64,000 nt of DNA, taken from NCBI RefSeq assembly GCF_949628215.1, contig NC_134281.1:39106512-39170511 (forward strand). Direction: 5' to 3'. This document shows, piece by piece, positions 46,924-59,000 of the stretch. The DNA is from Phalacrocorax aristotelis. Taxonomy: Eukaryota; Chordata; Aves; Suliformes; Phalacrocoracidae. The stretch's first letter is position 1, and every line of letters starts with the position of its first letter. The notes beneath the pieces are model-generated. The model was not told the origin of the DNA. It did not search any database and saw only the letters and a list, made by a program, of their open reading frames with translations. The position numbers and the translations under genes were made by a program.

Positions 46924-49774
46924 TATATTCAGTCTTTATTTAAAAAAAAAAGAAAAAGAAAGTAAAATCTTTAGGAAGTATGAAGGAAATGCTTACAGAA
47001 TTCCAAAATATAATCTTTACAATGTTATTTACAAGTATCTATTTTTTATATAATCACCGAATATTTGATAACTATTGGTCTTAATGTTAATAAATCCTTT
47101 TAGAAATTGCTGTTGGGAAGCACGCTGTAGGAGCTCAATAGAGAAAATTCAGTGAAGTGTGCAGTAAGTGGAAGAAAGTCTCTATTTCTGACTGTAGGGT
47201 ATTTTCGGGCCTGAAACACAAATGAGAAAGGCAGGGGTGTGGGGCTGCTTTTTCCCCTCAGGAAAATGAAGGTCTATGAGCCTATGCTTAAAAGTAATGC
47301 TACAATAAGGGTTTGATTCAAGTTCCCCAAGATCAAACGCACCTTGAGAAATATGATTTTGTGTAAGGGTTTGGTTTTTTGCGTTTCTTTTTAGTGGTTT
47401 TATTGTTGTTGTTTTACTATAGCCTGTGCTGCAGTGCTATTTAAAAAATACCCAAGGATCCCACCTCTCGGGTTGTTGTACCAAGCGCTGTGGATTACCT
47501 GCTGCAGGGAGATGCTATGGCAGGCTGTGGCTCAGCCAAGGGGCTCTCCTTGGCCCGACGCGGGGGAACCCTGAGCAAGGCCAGCTCTCAGCATTGCTGC
47601 GGGACTTGGACCCATAGAGGTCTAGCCTTGTAGTTTCATGCTTGTGTGGAAATGAGGGTTTTTGTAACAAAATCTTGTGTGCTTTCCATTCGCTAGATAC
47701 AGTCCCTGAAAAGTGATGGTAATGCACAAAGACATGAATGATTATTTTGTACTGCTCTTGGCAGTAGTTTCAATATTTATTTTCTGTTTATTGCCAGCAC
47801 TTTCCTTTTCCCTTTTCAGTACTGTACTTTTTTTCTTTAATACATGGCTTTTGTTTCTGTTACTCTTATTTATTATAAATACGTTATTCTGCTACCAGTT
47901 GCACTAATGTCTTTTGGGGACTTTTTCCCCTCGGAAGGAAAGAAGAGAGCTTTTATTCTGCTTTTGGGGGTGGTCAGTGCTGCCTGCAGCGTGGGTGGGT
48001 TGTCAGCTTCTTTTATGAGAGGATCCTTCAAAAAAACACACTTCACACTGTTCCCTGTTAGTGACCCTGACTTCTGAGGCCACAGGAAGGCTACCTAGAT
48101 ACCAAGATTTGTACTTGATTTTATATAAGCCCGTGCTGATACCAGAGGTCACTCGTGTTGGACGGGGCATGGGTGTCCAAACTGGTGCTGCACCTGCTGT
48201 TGTCTGGCACGTTGCTGATGGGAAGCTGCCGCCAGACCTTTCAGGCGACGTCACGGCTCTTGGAGCAAGGTCACCTCCTTCATCTGATAAAATGCCATAT
48301 GTGTAAGTTCAGCCCTGTCCTTCCCCACCGTCCCAACACAAGCCCAGCCTGAGTTTGTCTTGCCAGGGCAATGGAAGCCGACTGGGTGCATCACCCCTCT
48401 TCTCAGGCAGTGCTTTTACATAAAGTCGTATGCTATCTGTTCACTAGAGAAACCACCTTGTTCTCCTGCGCATTACAGGCCTGCCTGTACTCATTGCTCC
48501 AAAATACTTTGCCTTCCTTGACCCTGGAGAAGTGCTCACAGGACATATGAGATTGCTCAGATTTTGAGAGGATGGAGAAACAAGGCAGGGACAAATGTTT
48601 GTGTTGGCAGGATGCAATGGTTAGGGTTGATATACTGTGGCTGGTTAATACCTGGCCTGGGGAGTTAGAAGCAGCTTGTGTCTTTATTGTTTGGTTTTAT
48701 TTTATAGCTTTTGGCAGATACCCAGAGAACTAGATGAGTCCCTTTTTTTTTGTTTTCTCCTATTAAAAAAAAAACAACCCAACAACCCTATGCTATGCAC
48801 CACTGAGTATATAAACAAAAAAAATAGCCTCTGACAAAAAGCAGTGCTCTGTTTCTGCAGAATGCTGTGTACTTCTTGTGCGAACCAGGGAAGTATTGTC
48901 ATCCCCTGCAGATGAGTGGGGAGCAAAGCCCCGGGGCATCCTGGCTCTTCTGCAAGCAATAAATGTTTCCCCTTAGAGAAGGCCGGGCTGTGCCTGCAGT
49001 GCAGGAGTCGGAGTAACTTCCCAAGTCTTCAGGAGAACCAGGGGGTTGACATCCTGCGTTTGAGTCTGGTTTGTTATCCATAGCCATTTCCTCTGTGTAT
49101 TTATTATTGAATTGGAGAACACCTGGCAGACACAAATGATGAACTCTGCACAAGGGGGAGTGGTTTTAGGTGATATAACGTGCATTTCTGTATTCAATTT
49201 CCATGAACTCACATTTGTTCCTAAAATATTGGGATTCTGTGAGCAGCACAGCCCAGACAAATCATAACATTTTCATGACATTTCTCAGTGTTACAAGTTT
49301 TCACTAGCACTTAGACCAGTAAATGTCTACAATAGTGGGTTTTTTTGGGTTGTTTTGTTGGTTTTTTTTAATAAAAAGAGTCATGGTGTTTAACCCAGCT
49401 GGGGTTCTAGAGGCTTTTGACTCCTTTGCATATTAAGAAGAGAATTCTGGTTTTCTTTTGTGTGTGTTTTTTTTTTTTTAATCCACTTACTGAATTTGAG
49501 ACTACTAAAGCAGGAACTTCAGACCAAGACACTTGAAGCGGGGTGGAAGTGAACTGTGCCATTGAGTCATCTGTTCCTTCCATGCTGGCTTCAAGTATAC
49601 ATGGAATGTGGGTACCACAGATGCTACCAAAGACCAGCCAATGAAATTAAGTTTTTTTCATCTTCATCCACACTTGGGTATGGCTTGGGGTGCGTAGGAG
49701 GGTTCCCTGCTGACTGGAGGTGCTTTGAGAAATCTCATGTGAAACTTATGAATGCACACTTAAACAAATACATA
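46924..49774. other. Noncoding DNA, no gene seen
   Basis: AT-rich sequence with a small GC-rich patch near 48130-48280. No open frame resembles a known protein. Confidence 0.45.
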
Positions 49775-49975
49775 ACTGAGGATGGTGAGGTACTGGAACA
49801 GGTTGCCCGGAGAAGCTGTGGCTGCCCCATCCCTGGAGGTGTTAAAGATCAGGTTGGATGAGGCTTTGAGCAACCTAATCTAGTGGAAGGTGTCCCTTGC
49901 CTGTGGCAGGGGGGTTGGAACTAGATGATCTTCAAGGTCGCTTCCAACCCAAATCATTCTATGATCCTATGATAA
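49775..49975 (+). repeat. CR1 LINE 3' end
   Basis: Plus-strand CR1 3' end. The block gaggtactggaacaggttgcc is followed by catccctggaggtgttaaag and the tail TCATTCTATGATCCTATGAT. Only about 200 bases remain of the element. Confidence 0.93.
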
Positions 49976-50035
49976 TATATTATATATACATACTTATATA
50001 TAGGTATGCATACCTATGCACACATGCACACTAAC
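49972..50035. repeat. AT-rich simple repeat abutting the CR1 tail
   Basis: TA-rich and TATG/CACA-rich words follow directly on the CR1 3' tail. They may have grown from the terminal octamer repeat of the element. Confidence 0.7.
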
Positions 50036-53000
50036 TGCCTTTTCCCCTGTTTGAGGCCTTCCTGATGGGGTCTGGATGACTGTGGAATAATTGCTGGATG
50101 TGACTTAGAAATTAAGCTTATGTTTTTAGAAAAGGAACAGCATTGAAGAAGCTGTCAGGGTGACGTGCAGCTACTATGTGAGGAATCCATTCCATGGAAG
50201 TTCCCAAGTAACCATAGATGTCAGCAATGCCAGGAAAACTTGGCATACTGACTCTAAGAGGAGTTGTCTGGAGGGTGGAGCGGTGTAGAGGCATCATGGC
50301 CAGGCTTTGTGATAAATGGGAACTCGAGGTACCATGGAGCTGGCACGCTGCATATTTGCCACCCTGGGCCATCAGTCCATCATACTTTTGACAACACGCT
50401 GTCCTTTTGGTGGACTTTGCTCATTATAATATCATTATAATACTAAAACACACCTCCATCCCAAAAGTTACCTGTCTCTAAGGTGCAACCACCCCTCACT
50501 GGGCATGCACTTTGAATTTCTTCTAGTCTATGCTTTTAAAAGTAAAGCGAGGAAATTCTACACCAATCGTAATAAAGGTATGTATGACTAGAGTCACTCA
50601 AGCTCCACCTGAAAGGTAAAGTATAGTATAAAATGTGTGAAGAGAAAGAGGGTGTTGGGGAAGATACTGTCACGTACCACTCTGACTTCTGGGACCAGCA
50701 ACGGGTTGAGCCTCCTTCCACCCACACTTGAACGCCTTTGGGTAAGATCAAAACATCTGGGTATACCATCTGTTTCCCCGGGAGAACTTAGAAACCTCTC
50801 TATAGCTTCACTCTAAATCTCCAGTGCTTCATATTTGCTTAATGCATTTGTAGCCTAGCAGTGTTACTCATCTTCTTAGTATTTGTGTGTATTGTATCCA
50901 GCAATCTTATCACCGGTAATTCAAAGGACCTGTGTATCTGTTGCTTTAATAAATTGTACTATTCATTAATCTAGCCGTGATCATTCTCCTTGAACACCAC
51001 CAGCTGGGGCATCTGGCAAATTAGTTACTAACAAAAAATACTCTGATGAGTGGTTACTTCTACAACCCTTAGAAAATAAACCGTTGACCAAGTCTGAAAC
51101 TAAGACTGGACTTAGCTGCACCTAGACTCTTTTCTGAGAAGGAGTTTAGAAAGCAAGGGGGTCCTGTCTGAACCTCATGACTCAATGGTAGGGTCTCCCC
51201 CTAGCCACTCCTCAGACTCTTACCATTAACGCAACAATGAGCCTACTTGGAAGGAGCCCCAAGCATTACGGCATGTCCTGCCCACTTACCTCCATATTAA
51301 CAGAATGAAGCGAGTGGTCCATTACAGTGCTAAAAAGTCTGTGTTGAGTGATTTGGTGTGCCCACAGGCAGCGCGAATGTGCAGGACACGTGGTCTGGCT
51401 CCTGGTAAGCCAAGCTGCCTTTCATTACTGTTCACAATAGGGAGCAGCATGGAACAATCCTCCTGAGGCAGATGGAGTGCTGGATGATGCTCTTGCTCCT
51501 CTCTATCTCTATTTTTCCCAAGAGTCTCTTAAAGATAAAGCTGTGAGGTGTATTTTGCATACCTGTCTGTAGGGGATGTCGCCCTCATGCTGTCAGGACT
51601 CCTGCTGGCTGCCGGAGTAGGTTCGTACCCGTTGGGCTTCTTCAGCCTGTGGAACCAGCATGCACGTACTGTACATGACAGATAAGCCAGGTTCTCGCTG
51701 AACTCTTCTTGAGCAATTTCTCTAATGTATTAGGCATAAACAATCTTTCTTTCAGAGTCAGGCATGCATGTCTCATTCTAATTATTTCTTTCCCCTCTAA
51801 CCTGTTTTTGTTCAAGTTGTTGGCGCAAGCGGTGGTGATAATGTTCTCTTTCCATTGTTACTATAGAGAGGGGATCTACTATAATAATTGCTTAAATTGA
51901 GGTTTTTCGTCACTGAAAATGTTAAAATATCTGTGGATTCGTTATAATGGCTTCATACATCTACTAAATATGCCATTTTCAGGCCAGGCAGAGATGCTTC
52001 TTCTGTCTTTCAGTCATCCTACTGTTGTGGGTATGCAGGACAGGATCCGGCCATGCTGGGGGCACAGGCTGGAAACAAGGCATGAGACACAGCACAGGCA
52101 AGTGCTGCTGCACCAGTCACAGCGGTATGTGAAGTGCTGCATCCTCCGTCTACGCACAAAGAGCTGCAGAGCTCATTGTCCTCTTGAGAGACACTGATTT
52201 CTCAGGCGTTGTCATTAGCCAGCAGCAGGTAGCTTACCTCTTCTTCTGCACCTTTCCAGAAGCACTGTGTTCACGCTGCCAAAAAACATCTGAGAAAACA
52301 CTGCTCCAGCAGTGCTGTCTGCTTGGTGGTTGAGCCATCACCCGGATAAAGCTGTCCCAGTGCTTGGACTACTTGGCGTAATGGGATTTAAAACTATGCT
52401 GGTTGCTTATGGTCAGACTGTGTTACTGGACAGTTGTGTTGCAATGTTTCACAGGGCTGCAGCTGAGCTCTGATGTGTATGATGTATGTTCATCTCAGAC
52501 CTGGCCTGATATAGTATTGGGAGTGCTATCACCTTTCAGATGGGGTTTAGTATTGTCTGTTTCAAATACAACTGTCCTTAAAGCTGGGTTAGCTCCCTGC
52601 CAGCCTGGACAGGGCTTATGTCAGCTTCTGTGCCAGCTTGTAATGCCATAAGCAGTTATGGGTGTGAGCAGTGGAAGACAGCTGAAAGTGGGTGGTGGCA
52701 GCAGCAGAGAGGAGAAACTGATGCTGGTAAGTCAGTCAATTGCTGCTTTGACGAGGCTACAGAAGCAAAACTTGAGTGGAAAGAGGCACAAAAGCCATGG
52801 GACAAACTGTCATTTGATGACATTCATTTATTCTGGGGTTCATGCTAGGACCTTGAAAATTAATTTTTCTCCCTTCAGAGTCCCTCTGTTTCTTTCTACA
52901 GAAAATGTTGAGACCTCTCCTTGGAAACCGAAGGACTGCTCATTAATTGCCCCCCAGCTTGCTGTGGAGCAATGCTGCCCTCACATTTGCTGCCTCAGCA

Positions 53001-56000
53001 TAGGAAGCAACAGCTTGAGAGTGGGAGTTTATGTAGGTTTTATCTGCATCTCCAAGGGATGCTGCTGCAGGGCCTCAGCTTTAGTGTGCAGTCTGCACAT
53101 TGCCATGGGCTCAGCGTGTCAGCTGCTCCATGTCTGCAGCACAAGCTGTGGTAGGATCCCTCCTGCTAGTTGTTCACTACATGGGGTTTTAGGCAGTCAT
53201 CCAGCCAAGCAATGGGATAATGTGGCTTATCTTTTCCTCTTTTAAGTGGTTTCCAGTGTGCCCCACTCACAGTTGAAGCCCACACCAGAAGGTCCTGTGC
53301 TTTTCCCACAAATCCAGACAGATGTTGAACCTGTTGATACAAGGCTTGCTGAGGCACAGTCTGAGTTGCAGCTCAGCAACCTTTGTGGTGTGTGAAGGCA
53401 CTTCTTTAAGAACCTGGGGTTCAGGAAAATGACTCTATGCATTCTTTTCTGTAAACTGGGTTCCTGAGGAAATGAGATTTAAACAGTGATAAGCTCTATT
53501 TGTCTAGGTTTTCCCCAAAGGTCTGGAATCTCTTGGCTAAGCCAAAGTAAACTTGAAAGAAGGATGGAAATCTTTAAGATAATCAGGCACCTGCTTTCAA
53601 AAACAGGTAGGAAGCTGGGTGGGTAGGAAGTGACCTCAGCCCAAGCAAATGCTGGTATATTTATTGTCAGATGAAATTAGACCCTGAATGTGACCCAAAT
53701 CTATGCACAGTCTCAGTCAAGCCCGCTTCAAACTTTTTGGTGGATCTCCTATTTATTTGAAAAATAAAAAATATTCATCTTACTCTTGCATGACCAACAG
53801 AGATCTGTCTGGTCTGTGTTGGTGGCCACTGGCAAGACATATGGAAACACTTCCACAGCAGCTACTTTTCCCTTTAAAAAAGGAAAAAGTAAAAAGAATT
53901 ACAAATAATTCTCTCTTTTCCTAGCCCTGTCTTTAATAAAAGTCTAATGAAACTCTGTCAAAATGGGTGAGTAACTGTTAGATGTATAATTAAACCTTCC
54001 TGTGTAATATGGGACACTGCAAGATCAAATGAATTATGAGATTTGCCTTCTGGATGTATTACCTTACTGAAAGCTGTCAATATTTTTTAACAAGAAAGAC
54101 TGAAAGGATGTGGGTTTTTCAAAGAATGGTGAAGTTGTAAGCTACTTAGCTGTCTAATATTAGCTCTGAAAGAAAAAAAGTGAAGTCTATAAAGAAATAT
54201 TGGTTGTATTGACACCTGAGACCAGGCAATGTCTTTAGCTGGCTGGATACAGTATATCTTAAGTGTGGTGGTGGTGTTATTCTGAGCCCTTTGTTTACAA
54301 GTTCATTGCCAAGGTTTAGTCCTGTAGTGGTTTCTGGTTAATAAAAAGATGAAGAATGTGATCGATGGCATTTTAGATGCAAACAATAGATGCTTGATTT
54401 TGGTCTCTTTATCACATCCTTAAGGGAAGAAGAAATAGGTACGAGGAGCCCTTCACAGCTGGGGAAGGAAATGAGGCTCCGGGAAGACTTTTGAATGTGG
54501 CTCTTAACAGATTCCAGACACTGCAAAAGAGCAAAGCAGCTTCCAAAGTGCAGGGAAAAACAAATATTTTTAAAGAATTTCAGCATATTTAACATAAAAC
54601 ATGTTGATTTATAAGAGTCTAATTATTACAATCATTAAAAGACCATGATTATCATTAAAAGGCTATTATCAGAAATGAAATGCTAAAAACAAATGGCATA
54701 TATTAAATCGGATCATACATATTTCATAGAACATATTATACTGCAAAATAAGTTGTCACGTAGCCATGGCAATGACTTTTAAGTTACCCTTTTGATGCCT
54801 TAATGCACTGCTCTGGATGTTTTAGTGTCAAGCCTCTGAACATGCCCAGCACTCAAAAGCTCCAACTGAGAATGAATATAAAGGGGCAATTATACACCTA
54901 ACCGGTCACTTGCATATATAAATATTGTTTACCGGCACAGGACATGTCCCTCAGTGTTGTGGGTGTTTAAACAAAAGCTGGCAGATGTGGACAATCTGGC
55001 CATTTTTTGTTTCCCAGGACCTTGGTGGGAGTGGCTGGTGGCAGCTCAGCTCCGCAGGCCCTGATGTGGCCCTCGGTGTTCATCCCTGCCAGATGGTCCC
55101 CTCGCCTCCCTGGGGCAGGGCTGGCCACCCTGCCGTGCTGCCCTGCCTGTGACTCTGGGTTGTCCTGGCCAGGCTCCGTAAAGCCCAGGCACAACCTGGC
55201 TACCTGTGTGGCACAGCTTAAAAAAAATAACAACCCAAAAAAAGATTACTTTTCTTGCTAGTTAGTGTTCAATTATTTGGTGCCTCGTAAGCTTAACTTT
55301 CAAAATCAAGTTTTCCATAGAGTTCCCAGTACAAGGCATTTAAGCTTCAGATGTACGTGCCTGGATCTCACAAACCACAGGCAAATGTATTTATTAGGAC
55401 CTAGATTGTCTGCATTTTGAAATGCCCCCTAACTAAGAAAGTTTTCAGAGTATAATTAAAATGCAAAGGCCAATATTGACTTGTCAATTAAATTCAAGGC
55501 CAGGATAGGTAGGAATGGCTTTATTGTAGGCAATGCGGCTACTGCTGATCATCTTTGTTCTAAATTGGACATCTGGCTGCAAGAACTTTTTTTAAAAAAT
55601 GGGGGGTTCTGAAATATATTTGTGCATTTAAAGTTCATAATATTTCTAGAGATAGCCTCTTCCTTTTTCATTTTATATCAGTTTCCTTTTATTTTGAGTG
55701 TTTTCTTTGATTTTTGTGTTAAAGAGCTGATAGGTACAGCATGTCTGATAAGATCCAACTGAGATTAAAATAAATTCTGTTTTGTGGTACAGAAGAGAAC
55801 AGTTTTTACATATCAGATCTCATAAAAGCAGAAGAGATGTACGTGTGGTGGGTGCTGAACTCTCATTTACCCTCTCATTATATCGCCTGGAACGGAAGCC
55901 AGTGCTTGGTCCTGACGCTGCAGAGGGCATTGGAAGGTTTTTATTACTGTGTTTAAACACGGAGCCCTTTCTTTTGTCACAAACACTTCCCTGACGCTGA

Positions 56001-59000
56001 GGAGTCAGAGATGTAACTATCCACATGAATTTCTTCCCAGCAGTGCGGAATTCCTTGTGAACAACCTCTCCTCCATCACACCAAGTTTGTTTTGCTGTCT
56101 GGGCTTTCCCTGTTTCCCTCCTGGCCAGGACCTGTATTTGAGCTCCTGTGGAGTGGTTGCGGCTGACGGAGAGAGACCCGCGGGTGTGAGTGGGAGGAGG
56201 GCTCCAGTGGGAGGAACTGTCACCAAAATATACCCTGGAAAACATCCAGGTGTCTGGCCTGGCCTGGGAGGCAGCTCAGAAAACAAACCTCAGAGGCAGA
56301 GTTGCATAGACCTGGCTGCATCAAGTAGTGCAGTTTCTTATTTCGTTCTTAATATTTCAACATAAATCATTGTGATTTTTTTAAATTTTTTTTTATAGGT
56401 ATGGCATGCTCTGTTTCAGTGCTTGTTTGGCTTTTAAATAGGCATTGTAGGAAAATATTCCAGATTGTGCCCTCATTCTTTAGTTACACATTAATTAATA
56501 TGTTCAAAGCCAGGCTTTATGTTCTCGCCTGTCTGGGGACTAAAATGTGTCCATCCAATGATATTCCTGCAGGCCTCTCTCTGGCAAGGCTGGACAAGGG
56601 GGAGGAGGGAGGCTGGTCCGCACAGGAGGAGGTGGGCAGCAGGAGGGGACAGGAGGGAAATGCTAAGTGCATTTTTGTGAAATGCAGTTCTGTTTTTGTT
56701 GATCCATCAAAATATTCAATGTGACACGACGGTCCTTGAGTAGCTTCCCTCTCTCTTCTCCCTGCCCCCCCCCCCTTAAATTTCTTGATGAAAAATATTC
56801 TGCTTCAGACTCCCCAAAAATGAGGATTTCCACAACTTCTCTGAAATAATTCTTCTAAAGTAGTCCATTCAGAGGAATTGTTTCCTAATTCTTTCCCCCC
56901 AGCTCCTCTACTTGTGTCTTGCGTGTTGCTGACACACTAGCATTAGCAGGTGGCCAGGTCTGCAGAGCCATGAGGTGGCATGGAGCAGTGGATCCTAAGT
57001 CCACCCCTGAGCGCCTTGGCGCAAGCTCCCTCCTGATCCAGCACTTAGGACGATGACGTGCACCAGGAGGAACGCAGGGTGTCATCCAAGATCACCCCTT
57101 GAGGGCTGCATTCGCATGTCCTGGCTGGCATAGGACAGCGTGCTCCTCCAGGGCTGAGGAGAAAGGAAAGAAGAGAAAAGCCACCAAAGCCTGCCTACTC
57201 ATCATCTAGCTTCTGTGTATCTCACAGACTGTGGTCATTAACTCAGGATTACCAGATCTAAGCCTCAGAGAAAACAGCGTTTCCAAGTGGGTGAGTGCAT
57301 GTGAGGGAGGAGTTCAGGTGGCACCTAAGCTGAGAGTGAAGAAAGTTATTTAAGTTCATTTTTGTTACTAGTTTTGCTTTGGTTGTATGCTTTTTGATGA
57401 CTGTAGGTGAAATGGTGTTATGCCACAGCAGTGATCAGTGTCTGCCTAGACCCAAGCGGCACACCCTACATGGGCCAATATTGCAATCACGTTATCACTA
57501 CCACCATCAGACTGCCTTAAACAAGGCACTTCAAGGTGACACTGTAGTCACTCAGAAATTACACAGATGTGTTAGATAGTGACATTCATGTCATCCTGAC
57601 ACAAAGGTGATATTAGCATCTAATTACCTTGTAGTCAATTTAACATCAGTCACATCCTGTATATCATTTATTGTACCACCTTGACTAATTGAATCTCCCA
57701 GGGACATTAAATAAGTTTGGATCACCAAGAATTCGGGTGATTGAGGAAGTGTTCAATTTGATAGGCATTGCAGCACTGAACTCTGTTTTGAACAACAGGG
57801 TGGTTTGCTGCTGTAAGGCCTGGATAAATAGGGATGCACACAATGGTGAAAATGAATGGAAAGGAAAATGAGAAACTTGGACTCAGAAGACCAGACTGGG
57901 ACAGCCTTATGGCTGTCTGGCTTCCAGAGGCACCCAGCACACTGGGACTTGGTGTCTTCTGGATACAGCAGCAGCCCTGCTGGCATTGGGCAGAGAAACA
58001 GGCATGCAGGAAGCATGACAGAAACCCTAACTTTGCAGGGAGGAGGATCCTGGTGATTAGCCCAGTGCAATTATAGCTGACCTGACTTAAGTCTCTTCAG
58101 CTTCTTTCTATTGTTAGGGCATCACTAATTTCTCGTTAGCACCAGCTGCAGCCAGGGTTGTCACGGTATTATTGTGTGAGATGGCAAAACTTAGTTTGTA
58201 TGAGCAGAGGATAGGGTGATCATTACTGTCATTACTGAAGACTGATATTTTCATCTAGACATCTGAGACATCACTGAGGTTGGTCAAGTAATAGGAGAAA
58301 ACAGTGAGTAATGTATTCCACAAAAAATTCCAGTGTGAGCAAGATAAATGATCCACATTAAATGATTTGGCCAGTTACGCAGTGCTGAAGTCTTCAAATC
58401 CTGCTCTCCTCTGAGATGCTTACCATCTCCAAAAGGGTGAATTTTATTGAATAATATTGAGCTCTTCTGTAAGACCACGCACATTACTCTAAAACAATAC
58501 CACTGTTGTTGCTAATAAGCACTCCTGAAGAACAACTGTGATGTTAGGGTTCTGGGAGTCCAGCCACCAGAATGTTTTCCTCTATTTAATTAGATAACAG
58601 TCAACATATTTCAGAAATAATGTCTCTCCCTCAAGAACCGTTTGCTTTAAGTGTCAAGTTTTCTGTTTCTCAATTACCCTTTTTTCAGAAAGCATTTCTG
58701 ATTTTGATTCATCTTCAGTTGTTATGAATGCCTTCCTGGCTGTTTTATCCAGAAATGAGAACTATAAATTCCTGTCTCTGAATGTAATCATACCTGTATT
58801 ACAGGGCCATCACAGAAAACAAAACAAGAAAATGAATGCATCTTTACATCTCAGCTTTATTCAACCGAATTCTTATTTTTCTTTTTTTTAGGGGTGATCT
58901 GGTTTGGGAATAGTTTTATGCATGTTTATTGTGTAGTAATCACACCTAAATTTTACCTCCTTGCTTAGCACTTCAGGTTACTTAAGGTAATTGCAAAACT

